A stretch of 64,000 nt of DNA from Prochilodus magdalenae (GCA_024036415.1 JAMWET010000721.1:1-64000); one strand, 5' to 3'; positions 47,601 to 57,870 are shown, counted from the first letter of the stretch. Notes: a model not told the origin generated them from the letters alone. A program made the numbers and translations.

Positions 47601-50600
47601 TTGATTAGTATCAGTAACTGTGGATCAATTTCAGGCTGACCAACCGTTTTTAATACTCCAGGTCAGATCTTAGTATCAGGCTGACCACAGTTTCAGGATG
47701 AGTTCCACACCAGAGGTCAGAGGAGCTGTCAGGGAGGAGTGGTCAGGGAGGAGCGGGTAAGAGAGTAGAGGTCAGGGAGGAGTGGTCAGGGAGGAGCGGA
47801 AAGAGAGTAGAGGTCAGGGAGAGTGGTCAGGGAGGAGCGGTAAGAGAGTAGAGGTCAGGGAGGAGTGGTCAGGGGAGGAGCGGTAAGAGAGTAGAAGGTC
47901 AGGGAAGAGTGGTCAGGGAGGAGCGGGTAAGAGAGTAGAGGTCAGGGAGGAGGGTCAGGGAGGAGCGGTAAGAGAGTAGAGGTCAGGGAGGAGTGGTCAG
48001 GGGAGGAGTGGTAAGAGAGTAGAGGTCAGGGAGGAGTGGTCAGGGAGGAGTGGTCAGGGAGGAGCGGTCAGGGAGAGTGGTCACCAGGGAGGAGTGGTCA
48101 GGGAGGAGGTAAGAGAGTAGAGGTCAGGGAGGAGTGGTCAGGGAGGAGCGGTAAGAGAGTAGAGTCAGGGAGGGAGTGGTCAGGGAGGAGCGGGTAAGAG
48201 AGAGTAGAGGTCAGGGAAGAGTGGTCAGGGAGGAGCGGTTAAGAGAGAGTAGAGGTCAGGGAGGAGTGGTCAGGGAGGAGCGGTAAGAGAGTAGAGGTCG
48301 CGGGAGGAGTGGTCAGGGAGGAGTGGTAAAGAAGAGTAGAGGTTCAGGGAGAGTGGTCAGGGAGGAGTGGTCAGGGAGGAGCGGTCAGGGAGGAGTGGTC
48401 AGGGAGGAGTGGTCAGGGAGGGAGCGGTCAGGGAGGAGTGGTCAGGGAGGAGTGGTAAAGGAGTAGAGGTCAGGGAGGAGTGGTCAGGGAGGAGCGGTAA
48501 GAGAGTAGAGGTCAGGGAGGAGTGGTCAGGGAGAGCGGGTAAGAGAGTAGTAAGGTCAGGGAGGAGTGGTCAGGGAGGAGCAGTAATAGGATAGAGGTCA
48601 GGGAGGAGTGGTCAGGGAGGAGCGGTAAGAGAGTAGAGGTCAGGGAGGAGTGGTGAGGGAGGAGCGGTAAGTGTGTAGAGGTCAGGGAGGAGTGGTCAGG
48701 GAGGAGTGGTAAGAGAGTAGAGGTCAGGGAGGAGTGGTAAGAGAGTAGAGGTCAGGGAGGAGTTGGTCAGGGAGGAGCGGTAAGAGAGTAGAGGTCAGGG
48801 TGAGGAGTGGTCCAGGGAGGAGCGGTAGGAGAGTAGAGGTCAGGGAGCGATGGTCAGGGAGGAGCGGTAAGAGAGTAGAGGTCAGGAGGAGTGGTCAGGG
48901 TAGGAGCAGTGGGTTAAGAGAGTAGGGAGGTCAGGGAGGAGTGGTCATGGGAGGAGCGGTAGGAGAGTAGAGGTCAGGGAGGAGTGGGTCAGGAGGAGCG
49001 GTAAGAGAGTAGAGGTCATGGAGGCAGTGAGCTGTGTGCAGTGGGATTAAGTGATGAGGGTGATTTGGTGATGGTGACCGAGTGACGGGCAGTTTGACCC
49101 GCAGTGATACTGTGGACCTGAAATCTGAGCTCCTGGTTGTGTGTCCTCCTCTTTCTCTCCTTTCTGTCATGCTGATGGTCAGTCGGTGACGGAGGCTCTG
49201 CTCTCAATCGCTGCAGGCTGGTTTATCCTCGCAGGAACCTCCCAGCAGAGCAGTGTGGCGCAACGCTCAGCTCCTCAGGCCTCCTCAGCACATCACAAGC
49301 TGCCAAAAAAAAAAAAAGTGGAGCCACACTCTGCTCACAACCCTGCCTCCTGATGAAACGGTCAGAGCCCTCATACAGGCCACACCCACTTTACATACGT
49401 TCCCAAGATCCAGTTCAGACAAACGACGCCCTGCATGTACCATATATACGGTCCATCTCTCTCTCCATCTCTCCATCTCCTCCATCTCTTGTCTCTGCAT
49501 CTCTCCCAGCTTCTCTCGTTCAATCTTTGTCAATCTCTCTCATCTCTCCACCCTCTTACCTCTTCTCCATCTCTCATCTCTCTTAATCTCTCCACCTCTC
49601 TGTCTCTTTATCTTTCCATCTCTTATCTATCACATCTCTCAATCTCTCTTACATCTCTTATCTCTCCCTTCTCTCAGGCCTCACACATCTAATATTCTCA
49701 TCTCTCTCCATCTTTCTCTTCTCTCCATAACTCTCCAATCTCTTCTAATCTCTCTTATCTCACGTCTCCATTTCCCCAGCTCTCTTATGTCCCACGTCTC
49801 TCTCATCTTCACTTCTCTCATCTCTCTCTCATCTCATGTCCTCTCCGTCTCGTCTCATCTCTCCATCTTGCATCATCCATTTGGTTTCAGGTGTCTCCTC
49901 CAGAAGTCACGCCTATATTGATCTCTATGAGCAGGTGCTGCTGGTCTTGATGAGCTCATATGGGTGCTGGACCCTAAACCCACACACATACACTGATGAA
50001 CTTCATATTTGACTCCAGGCTTCAGGGTCCTAAACAGCCCACGGGTCCTGAGTTCTGTTGATGCTTTAGTGTAAATGTTTGTGGTTCTAGCTGAGAGATT
50101 TTGTGTTCTAATCCAGATGGCGTGTGAGTACATCTCGATGGAGATGATGGAGCGCCTGGATCATTGGTGAGTGTCTCTGTGATTTATTATAGACACTTTT
50201 TTCAAAACACTGCAGGTGAAAGAAGAAAAAATGTTCTAGATCTGCAGGTGTATTGAGCTCTTAGAACCCAAGGCATTGCAGCTGTAAACGATGCACGTTT
50301 TCAGGTTTGATTTGGATTTTTAAATTCCGAGGTAAAAGATTGGAATGTGCCGACCCGGCCTGCTCCATATACCTGATGTGTGTGGTGTGAGGAAAACCTC
50401 ACCGCAGAGGTATAAGTGTGGACAGCTGTTTGGATTTTGTTCTGAATTAACATTTTTGGGAAACTGTGGGGTCAGTGTAGCTCCAGCGTGGACACGCTGG
50501 TCAGTAATTTTCTGTCCGCATGTCGTGGGGTGTTTCCATGACCTCCCCCCCAGCCCCACCCGCCGTCCACCAGTGCTGCCCTCGTCCTTCTCATATTCAT

Positions 50601-53600
50601 AGTTGTATTATACTCTCCTCCTCCACCATCACCGTGGTTACTGAAGTCAGTACTTACTACTGGACATACTGCTGAAGCGTCCCACACCTGAAGGGAACAT
50701 GTTAACTTCCGTATGTAAATGAGTGTTTACTGAGAACCATGTTCTGTGATTGACAGTGGGGTTCCTGCTGTGCCACAACAGTCTGAAACACAAACGCTGC
50801 CTCTCAGGAACTGTGGAAGATGGCTCTGCGCGCAGCGGGCCTGTACCTCAACACTGACCAGGAGACGAGGTCATTAACATACATAAAACTCTCTGAGGAG
50901 CACTTTCGACGGAATGAAGGGGTAACGAGAGTACAGGGTTTCCTGAAACACTGTTAATGTGTGTTAATTGGCTGTGAGATTATGAACAATGAACACGGTG
51001 AGAATCATCCGCACATATCAATAAACTTCAGTGGTTTAATTATTTTATAATTATCCTGTTTCCTGTTAATGATGCTAACGCTGCGCTTTGATATGCTAAT
51101 ATACACAGCACTATGATAATGCTGATACACACCAGCGCTATGATAATGCTAATATACACAGCACTATGATAATGCTGATACACACCAGCGCTATGATAAT
51201 GCTAATATACACAGCGATTATGATAATGGCTAATATACAACACAGCACTAATGATAATGCTGATACACCACCAGCGCTATGATAATGCTAATATACACAG
51301 CGCTATGATAATGCTGATACACACCAGCCGCTATGATACATAATGCTAATATACACAGCGCTATGATATTGCTGATACACGACCAGCGCTATGATGATTA
51401 ATGCCTAATATACACAGCGCTATGATAATGCTGATACACACCAGCGCTATGATAATGCTAATATACACAGCGCTATGATAATGCTTGATACACACCATCG
51501 CTATGATATGACTGATACACACCAGCTGCTATGATAATTGCTGATACACCACCCAGCGCTATGATAATGCTAATATACACAGCGCTATGATAATGCTGAT
51601 ATACCACAGCGCTAATGATAATGCTAATATACACAGCGCTAATGATAATGCTGATATACACAGCGCTATGATAATGCTAATATACACAGCGCTATGATAT
51701 GCTGATATACACAGCGCTATGATAAGCTGATACACACCAGCGCTATGATAATGCTGATACACAACCAGCGCTATGATAATGCTGATACACACCAGCGCTA
51801 TGATAATGCTAATTATACACAGCGCTATGATAATTCTGATATACACAGCGCTATGATAATGCTAATATACACGAGCGCTATGATAATGCTGATATACACA
51901 GCGCTATGATAATGCTAATATACACGATGCGCTATGATATGCTGATATACACAGCGCTATGATAATGCTAATATACACAGCGCTATGGATATGCTGATAC
52001 ACACCAGCGCTATGATATGCTGATACACACGCAGCGCTATGATAATGCTGATACACAACCAGCGCTATGATAATGCTAATAATACACAAGCGCTATGATA
52101 ATGCTGATATACACAGCGCTATGATAATGCTAATATACACAGCGTATGATAATGCTGATATACACAGCGCTATGATAATGCTGAAACGCACAGACCAGCG
52201 CTATGATAATCGCTGATACACACCAGCGCGCTATGATAATGCTAATATTACCAGCACTATGATAATTGCTGATATTACACAGCGCTATGATAATGCTAAT
52301 ATACACAGCGCTATGATAATGATGATATAAACAGCGCTATGATAATGACTGAAAAGCGCACCAGCGCTTATGATAATGCTAATATACACAGCGCTATGAT
52401 AATGCTAATACGCAGCAGCCGCTATGCCTAATGCTGATACGCACCAGCGACTAAAATGATAATTCTGATAAGCCCCAGCGCTATGATTAATGCCTGATAC
52501 GCAACTGATCGGAGTTGATTAGCCTGTTTGGCTTTTCTGCAGTAGCTATAGACGTAAATAAATCAACCTGTCCATCTACTTCATATAAAGGACAATGATA
52601 CTACATCTAACACAGAGTCTCCGTGAGGATATGATCAGGAGCATGAGTTAGTAAGATTCTGGCTGGTGTGGGTTTCCTCATGTTTCACTAAACACCACCC
52701 TGCTCTGGGAGAATCTGATAAATTACGGGTTGTTGAGATTCCACATTCTGATTATCAGTCCCGATCTCCAGCTGACCCTGAATCTCAACATGAACAAGCT
52801 TCCTGTTTTTTACCTTGTCATCCATTGTCACTGTTCTGTGTTCCCAAGTGACGTTCTATTTTCTCTTAGGTACAGAAACGTGTTTGCTGGACATTAAGGA
52901 GTGTAAAGAACATGCGATTCTGAACACGGACGCAGCATAGCACACGGTCGTACCTCCAGTCTAAATATAGCACGGTTTTATAAGTTAATGGTTGAAGCTG
53001 AAGTTCTTCTTTCCTCTGACCAGTGGAGGAGCTCATAGAGAGAAGGCGTCACTTCCTGAGGGGGGCGCTCTGAGGGAGCTCACTAAAGTCTAGAGGATTG
53101 AGCCTGCAACTGCTCGGCCCGAAAGTCTCAGCTTTACTCGGGGGGTCTCAGTCAGCCTGGTGTAGAAGGAGCAGAGAAGGAAGCAGCCCGTGAAAATGAT
53201 CTCTCCTCTCGTTCCAGGCGCTGTCCGTTTTGATGGCCTTGTCGTTCTCGACGTCAGACCGTGATAGGTGGCTGTGGTTGGATACGTCACTCTCGGAGCA
53301 ACCTCCCCAAAACCAAAACTCCAGAAGATTATGAGACTCGTGAGTGAAACCTGAAACGCAGAGGTTCGTGCTTTTAATTGTGTTCCTTCGGTTTCGCATA
53401 AGAACGATGGTAACTCCGGGAAACTGTGCAGGAAAACATGGCAGAAACGCCTGGTTCTAGATGGAGAGACTGAGGGTTCTGCCTGAGTGACGCAGCTACG
53501 TTCTTGCAGCGATATCACTACAGTAACCTGTCCTCAGTTTGAGTGCACTCCTGGCTTAAACGACACCCATACAGGTACCATAATCGGTAAGTCGTAGGTC

Positions 53601-56280
53601 AATCATCATTCCCTCTATCACTCTTTCAACCTCCAGCACTCCTCGGTGTGATGCTGTAGTAAAGTAACAGGTGCTGTCTGTTGGAAGTGGATTGACAGAT
53701 TATGAATCACATGGAGGGAAAACGGGAATGTGCAGCCGTGTCCCACGCTGTTTTCTCAGAGTGTCCTTTCTGTTCTCAGAGTATCTTCTTTTCCAGAGTA
53801 TCTTCTGTTTCTCAGAGTATCTTGACTTGTTTCTCAGAGATCTATCGTCCTGTCCTGAAGAGGAATCAGTGCTCATGGACCTCATTGTCTACGACTCTGT
53901 CGGCACTTACAATCAAACAGCGTAAAGGTTCATATTTATTACCCTGATGTTTTATAGTGAAATACCTGCCTCTGCGTGCAGTGTGAGCAGTGAGCGCAGT
54001 GTGAGGAGTGTGGAAGCAGCTGTGATGGGCTATGTGCAGTGTGAGAACTGTGTGACAGTATAAGGACGGTATGTGCATGTGGTGAGGGCTGTGTGCAGTG
54101 TAAGCATGTGGAGCAGTGAGTACAGGAAGTGTGAGGCAGTGTGGAGGGCTGTGTGCAGTGTGAGACGGTATGAGCAGTAGTGAGCAGTGGTGTGCAGTGT
54201 GGAGGGCTGTGAGCGCTCGGGTGCAGTGGTTGAGAAAGTATGAGCAGATGTGGTGCAGTGTGAGGGGCTGTTGCAGTTGTGCGACGTATGAGCAAGTCAT
54301 GTTGCAGTGTGAGGGCTGTGTGTGCACTGTGAGGGGGGGGGGGAAAAAAAAAAACGTATGAAGGCGTGTGTGCAGTGTTGAGGGTTGTGTTGCAGTGAGA
54401 GACGTATGAGCAGGTGTGTGCAGTGTGAGGGCCTGTGTTGTGCACGGTGGGAGACGTTATGAGCAGTTGTGTGCAGTGTGAGGGCCTGTGAGCGTTGTGT
54501 GCCAGTGAGAGGGGCGTGGGCAGTGTGAGGGCTGTGGTGCAGTGTGTGCAGTGTGAGAACGTAATGAGAAGTGTGAGGGCTGTGAGCTTCAGTGTGTGCG
54601 CAGTGTGGAGACGTTATGAGCAGTGTGAGCAGTGTGTGCAGTGTGAGGGCTGTGAGCAATTGTGTGCAGTGTGAGGGCTGTGGTTCAGTGTGAGAACTTA
54701 ATGAAACAGGGTGAGCAGTCGTGTGCAGTGTGTGCAGTGGTGAGGGCTGTGGAGCAGTGTGTGCAGTGTGAGGGCTGTGTGCAGTGTGACACGACTTATG
54801 AGCCATGTGTGTGCAGTGTGAAGGGGCTGTGATCAGTGTGTGCCAGTGTGAGGAGTATGAGCAGTGTAGCAGGCTTGTCGTGCCAGTGTGAAGGGCTGTG
54901 AGGCAGTGTGTGCAGTGTGAGATGTGATGAGCATCGTGAGCTAGTGTGTGCAGGTGTGAGGGCTGTGAGCAGTGTGTTGCAGTTGTGAGGGACTGTGAGC
55001 AGTGTGGTGCCAGTGTGAAGACGGTATGGAGCAGTAGTGAGCAGTGTGTGCAGTGTGAGGGCTGTGAAGCAGTGTGTTGCAGTGTGAGATGATTGAGCAA
55101 GTCGTGAGCAGGGTGGTGCAGTGTGAGGGCTGGTGAGACAAGGGTGAGCAGTGTGAGGGCTGTGAGCAGTGTTGTGCAGTGTGGAGTCAGTTGTGTGCAG
55201 TGTGAGGGATGCTGAGCAATGTGTGCAGTGTGAAGGGCTGTGAGCAGTGTGTGCGTGTGATACGTATGAGCAGTGTGTGCAGTGTGAGGGCTGGTGAGCA
55301 GTGTGTGCAGTGTGAGATGTATGAGCAGTGTGAGAGTGTGTGCAGTGTGAGGGCTGGCGCAGCCTGTGAGCAGTGTGACAGGGCTGTGAGCCGTGGTGAG
55401 CAGTTGTGAGCAGTGGTGAGGGCTGCTGAGCAAGGTGTGTTGCAGTGTGAGCAGTAAGCTGGTGGATCTGGGTATTAGCTGTGTACATCAGCTCATGACT
55501 GTGTGTGTAACAGGGGACGCTGGGTTTGTGGGAGTGTGAATGAAAGGCGTGAGGACTGGAACTGGTTGAGGTTACAGAGTACCAGATGTTCAGGTTGTGG
55601 TCTAGGTAACTCGATATTGGACTGCAGCTGGGGGTCGAGGCAGCTGGAGCAGTCTAAAATGCCCGGCATCATAACGGGGAATCTTAAACAGGAAGTAACT
55701 TCCTCAGTCTTCCTAAGGAACGGATATGGTGCTATCCTGACCCGCTGTGCTGCTGACCACTGGCTGTGTGTAAGTGTGGGTGGTGAGGCAGGGTGGGTCT
55801 GTCAGGTGTGGATTAAGCGTGCGGTGCGGGGGGAGGGTTTGGTTTTTTTGTGGGGTGGGGGGGGGGGGGCTGATGTGTCCTCAGGCGTACACCTCTGTAG
55901 GTAAAGCCACTCTGTCTCTGAAGGACTATGCCTGACCCATCGCCCAGATCATGAACATGACTCAGTATCCCAACACCAGAATTGATGGACAAACAGAGAC
56001 GAGCCTTCTGTAAAGCGACGGCTGACCCCTCTCTGTCTGTGGGTGGTTCTGAGTGTCAGAGTGAGCTATGGTAGGTCACGAGTCTGTCACTGATACTGAG
56101 TTTGAAGTGTTTTACACCCTCTAGATTCTTACCCTCGGGGTAACAAGGCGTGTTCGAGAAGATGTTATCCCAGAGGCAGTGAAAGTTCCCTCCATGCAGC
56201 GCTACCTGATGGGGCCTTCCCGATGGTCTGTGCTTCACATTCAGCCAGAGCACTCCAACCACATGGTGTCCAGAGGAAAG
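38560..56280 (+). CDS. nckap1l: nckap1l (Hem-1) WAVE-complex subunit, partial and frame-damaged
   Basis: Seventeen exons with homology to the Nckap1/Hem family were found by translation and splice sites. They cover the N-terminal half of a protein that is usually about 1,120-1,130 residues. Exon 2 reads '[10 protein letters not shown]', exons 3-4 '[20 protein letters not shown]', exon 6 '[17 protein letters not shown]', and later exons 'MACEY', 'LLGPK' and 'CPEEES'. [13 protein letters not shown] and SGLRLDW favour nckap1l over nckap1 (which has MPCEY). Hem-1 sits with Cyfip, Wave, Abi and Brk1 in the WAVE complex, relaying Rac signals to Arp2/3 actin assembly in blood cells. Small indels break the frame in several exons, and exons 10-17 recur inverted downstream. 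Exons after 17 are absent. I think the gene is real and the breaks are mostly sequence errors, but a pseudogene cannot be excluded. Confidence 0.88.
39464..41062 (+). mobile_element. Tc1-like transposon in nckap1l intron 1 (1599 bp)
   Basis: Inverted ends 'cagtggggtgtgaaagtttg' and 'aaactttcgtaccccactg' are flanked by TA on both sides. A second inner pair, 'agtgtgcaataattg' (39621) and 'caattattgcacact' (40890), marks the long inverted repeats. The length is standard for an intact Tc1 element. The transposase inside is defective. Confidence 0.95.
39808..40742 (+). pseudogene. Tc1-like transposase with lost first catalytic Asp
   Basis: Pieces in order are a helix-turn-helix part ([20 protein letters not shown], 39808-40011), a second DNA-binding part (40066-40254, '[15 protein letters not shown]'), and the DDE domain (40302-40742). 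The DDE domain has '[12 protein letters not shown]', the second Asp in 'FQQDNDPKH' and Glu in 'IIENLWCHL'. At 40295-40312 the text jumps from 'FWNKVL' to 'LFGHNKGRY', so the intervening SDET-type segment with the first catalytic Asp is deleted. Frame breaks at 40009 and 40254 add to the damage. Confidence 0.9.
41354..41464 (+). CDS. nckap1l: nckap1l exon 2
   Basis: Acceptor 'gatttcag', donor 'gtaagagt', 37 codons in phase 0. It encodes [20 protein letters not shown] and [16 protein letters not shown], matching the conserved Hem N-terminal segment. Confidence 0.93.
41570..41662 (+). CDS. nckap1l: nckap1l exon 3
   Basis: Acceptor 'aaatgcag', donor 'gtaagaat', 31 codons in phase 0. It encodes [20 protein letters not shown] and VDVMEFR, continuous with exon 4. 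Confidence 0.93.
41821..41877 (+). CDS. nckap1l: nckap1l exon 4
   Basis: Acceptor 'tattttag', donor 'gtaagttt', 19 codons: [19 protein letters not shown]. Near identical to the family pattern. Confidence 0.95.
41967..42112 (+). CDS. nckap1l: nckap1l exon 5 (two compensating frameshifts)
   Basis: Acceptor 'ctgttttag', donor 'gtgaatat'. The conserved peptide is recovered only by changing frame twice: AVNFDFTK in frame 1, '[16 protein letters not shown]' in the next frame, then '[19 protein letters not shown]' back in frame 1. One extra A in the A-run at 41987-41992 and two extra bases in the 'ctctctccc' run explain it. The total is 146 nt, so phase is kept at the ends. Confidence 0.88.
42490..47283 (+). 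repeat. 25-bp minisatellite, about 190 copies, in nckap1l intron 5
   Basis: Unit 'gttatgaagggcgagtgtgt' + 'aagat', with alternating gat/gac and ggc/ggt variants. It fills nearly the whole 5.2 kb intron up to 55 bp before exon 6. Confidence 0.97.
47339..47429 (+). CDS. nckap1l: nckap1l exon 6
   Basis: Acceptor 'atctgatcag', donor 'gtaaacaa'. It completes a Ser codon with exon 5 and encodes [20 protein letters not shown] and [10 protein letters not shown] without frame breaks. Confidence 0.94.
47690..49030 (+). repeat. 42-bp composite minisatellite in nckap1l intron 6
   Basis: Unit of the type 'gtcagggaggagtg' twice followed by 'gtaagagagtagag', period about 42 bp, with many single-base indels, especially in G-runs. 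Confidence 0.93.
49183..49360 (+). CDS. nckap1l: nckap1l exon 7 (frame-damaged)
   Basis: Acceptor 'gatggtcag', donor 'gtcagagc'. The reading 'SVTEALLSI' changes to '[12 protein letters not shown]', then to 'WRNAQLL', then to '[11 protein letters not shown]' and '[11 protein letters not shown]' in shifting frames. All of these match the Hem segment around xRRNxxAEQWRxAQLLSL. A 13-base A-run at 49304-49316 is one probable error site. Confidence 0.8.
49361..50116. other. nckap1l intron 7 with CT-rich low-complexity tract
   Basis: From about 49440 to 49870 the plus strand is a run of ctctcc/atctct words. Long open frames here are composition effects; no protein resemblance was seen. Confidence 0.7.
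50117..50166 (+). CDS. nckap1l: nckap1l exon 8
   Basis: Acceptor 'taatccag', donor 'gtgagtgt'. It encodes [13 protein letters not shown] and then WII if one extra C in 'cgcctgg' is discounted. The MACEY start is the version seen in Nckap1l. Confidence 0.85.
50757..50921 (+). CDS. nckap1l: nckap1l exon 9 (frame-damaged)
   Basis: Acceptor 'attgacag'. It encodes [12 protein letters not shown], then [12 protein letters not shown], then GLYL, '[14 protein letters not shown]' and 'RRMKG' in several frames. At least three small indels are needed. The donor at about 50922 (gtaacg) is inferred. Confidence 0.78.
51090..52510 (+). repeat. 26/27-bp minisatellite, left arm
   Basis: Alternating units 'gctgatacacaccagcgcta' + 'tgataat' (27 bp) and 'gctaatatacacagcgctat' + 'gataat' (26 bp), noisy with many single-base indels. 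The clean inverted counterpart is at 62.9-64.0 kb. Confidence 0.95.
52870..52927 (+). CDS. nckap1l: nckap1l exon 10, left-arm copy
   Basis: Matches the clean right-arm exon at complement 62487-62543 with several extra bases. It contains '[12 protein letters not shown]' once read around the indels. Acceptor 'ctcttag'. Confidence 0.8.
53024..53124 (+). CDS. nckap1l: nckap1l exon 11, left-arm copy
   Basis: Contains RRHFLR, then ELTKVLEDEPALLGPK after correcting indels. A run of six G's at 53059-53064 corresponds to three G's in the right arm; four would keep the family frame. Confidence 0.8.
53218..53339 (+). CDS. nckap1l: nckap1l exon 12, left-arm copy
   Basis: Acceptor 'cgttccag', donor 'gtgagtg'. 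Noisy version of the complement 62115-62225 exon, with extra bases around 'gacgtcagaccgtgatagg'. Confidence 0.75.
53432..53574 (+). CDS. nckap1l: nckap1l exon 13, left-arm copy
   Basis: Noisy counterpart of complement 61894-62027. Its end reads 'cacccatacag' + gtacca, consistent with a final Gln codon, which the right arm spoils with an extra A. Confidence 0.75.
53740..53837 (+). repeat. Tandem 3' splice-site repeat before exon 14, left arm
   Basis: About five degraded copies of a 19-bp unit 'tttctcagagtatcttctg' precede the exon. Each contains a pyrimidine stretch and CAG, followed by the first exon bases (AGTATCT). Confidence 0.8.
53838..53921 (+). CDS. nckap1l: nckap1l exon 14, left-arm copy
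   Basis: Encodes the CPEEESVLM segment and an altered version of SFVSALSALTLKQ. Donor gtaaag. See the cleaner copy at complement 61558-61639. Confidence 0.78.
53960..55460 (+). repeat. GTGTGCAGTGTGAGGGCTGT array, left arm
   Basis: Tandem units built from 'gtgtgcagtgtgagggctgt' + 'gagcagt' (about 27 bp), with the variant 'gtgagacgtatgagcagt'. It lies in nckap1l intron 14. Indels are frequent. Confidence 0.93.
55514..55577 (+). CDS. nckap1l: nckap1l exon 15, left-arm copy
   Basis: Starts after 'tgtaacag' with GGACGCTGG and ends near 'ggttgaggttacag'. It corresponds to VDAGVEFDL..RLDWLRLQ in the right arm, with heavy local damage. Confidence 0.65.
55885..56041 (+). CDS. nckap1l: nckap1l exon 16, left-arm copy
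   Basis: Acceptor 'gtcctcag'; starts [16 protein letters not shown]. The rest is scrambled by indels but keeps 'MNMTQY' and 'LMDKQR'-like pieces where the right arm reads IMNMT and RMMDNIDE. Confidence 0.75.
56125..56280 (+). CDS. nckap1l: nckap1l exon 17, left-arm copy
   Basis: Acceptor 'accctctag' (intact here, mutated to 'ctctcg' in the right arm). Pieces include [13 protein letters not shown] and HMVSRG, matching the FEKMF..xxRYxIAFPLxCxHF..MCPEE region of the Hem family. Confidence 0.7.
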
Positions 56281-56329
56281 GTCCCGTAATAAGACAGCAC
56301 TGCAGTTAGTGAGAACTGGAGTGGACGGT

Positions 56330-57640
56330 TAGGTGTTAGGTTTGAGTACCGAGGTCGGGTTAGGTTATGAGTACTGAGGTTAGGGTTTAGGTTTGAGTAC
56401 TGAGGTTAGGGTTAGGTTTGAGTGACTGAGGTTTAGGTTTGGGGGTTAGGTTTGAGTACCCGATGGTTAGGGTTAGGTTTGAGTACTGAGGTGTAGGGGT
56501 TAGGTTTAACCTCACGTAAGTACTGAGGTAGGTTTGTGTACTGAGGTCGGGTTCAGGTTTGCAGTACTGAGGTTAGGTTGGGGTTTAGGTTTGAGTACCG
56601 AGGTTAGGGTTAGGTTTGAGTACTGAAGGTTAGGTTGGGGTTAGGTTTTTGTGAGTTAGGTTTTTTAGGGAGTTAGGTTGAGTAACTGAGGTTTAGGTTA
56701 GGGGTTAGGTTTGAGTACCGAGGTTGTAGGGTTAGGTTTGAGTACTGAGGTTAGGGTTTAGTTTGAGTACTGAGGTTAGGGTTTGGTTTGAGTACTGAAG
56801 TTAGGTTTGAGGTGAGGTTTGAGTGCTGAGGTTAGGGTTAGGTTTGAGTTACTGAGGTTAGGTTGGGTTAGGTTTGAGTACTGGAGGTTAGGGTTAGGGT
56901 TAGGGTTAGGGTTGAGTACTGTGAGTTTAGGTTGCGGTTTAGGTTTGAGTTACTGAGGTTGGGTTAGGTTGGAGTGCTGAGGTAGGGGTTAGGTTTGAGT
57001 ACTGAGGTCGGGGTTAGGTTTGAGTACTGAGGTTAGGTCTGGGGTTAGGTTTGAGTACTGAGGTTAGAGTTAGGTTTTGAGCTGTAAGGTTAGGGTTAGA
57101 GTTTGAGTACTGAGGTAGGTTGGGGTTAGGTTTGAGTACTGAGGTTAGGTTGGGTTTTAGGTTTGAGTACCGAGGTCGGTGTTAGGAGTTGAGAACAACC
57201 CCTCCCCCCCCATACTGAGGTAGGTTTGGGGTTAGGGTGTGAGTACTGGAGGTCGGGGTTAGGTTTAAGCTCGTATGAGGTTAGGTTGGGGTTAGGTTGG
57301 AGTACTGAGGTCGGGGTTTAGGTTTGTGTGCTGAGGTTAGGTTGCGGTTAGGTTTGAAGTACTAAGGGTTGGGGTTAGGTTTGAGCGTACTGAGGTTAGG
57401 TTGGGGTTAGGTTTGGATTGTCTTACTGAGAGGCGGGGTCTAGGTGTGAGTTACCTGAGGTTAGGTTGGTGGGTTAGGGTTGATAACTGAGGTTAGGTTA
57501 GGTGTTACCAGGTTTGAGTACTGAGGTTAAGGTGTGTGGTTAGGTTTGAGTAGCTGAGGTTAGGTTGGGGTTAGGTTTGAGGTACTGAGGGTTAGGTTGG
57601 GGTTTAGGTTTTGAGTACTGAGGTCGGTGTTAGGTTTTAG
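56330..57640 (+). repeat. GTTAGGTTTGAGTACTGAGG array, left arm
   Basis: Short tandem units of about 20-30 bp; some include pure TTAGGG-like hexamers (56886-56914). Confidence 0.93.
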
Positions 57641-57870
57641 CCGTCATTGGGGATATGGGGCAGGGGTTAATGTGATAGAGTAATACAAGCATCAGTAGAA
57701 CTTTGGTGATGAACATACAAATATACTATGATGAAGGTAAATAAAAATAAAGAAAAATAAACATAATGTGACACAATACATTCATTCATAGTATATTTGT
57801 TTTCTATGGTCATCAACAAAAAAGTTATACTGAATGCTTGTAATACTCTATCAAATCTAACCCTATCCCC
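57640..57870. repeat. Palindrome centre
   Basis: 'caaatatactatgatgaa' (57718) is mirrored by 'ttcattcatagtatatttg' (57780), and 'aatacaagcatcagt' (57682) by 'actgaatgcttgtaata' (57830). The unpaired core is about 45 bp of AT-rich DNA (57736-57779). Confidence 0.9.

Noticed and set aside
48367..48594. Arg/Glu/Gly/Ser-repeat protein
   Set aside because: It is the 42-bp intron 6 array in an open frame.
49253..49921. 222-codon Ser/Leu/His-rich open frame
   Set aside because: It begins in nckap1l exon 7 and then runs through the CT-rich intron tract; composition explains the lack of stops.
57736..57779. A leftover sequencing adapter at the palindrome centre
   Set aside because: The core is about the right size for a hairpin adapter, but its AT-rich sequence does not look like one; it may be true loop sequence.
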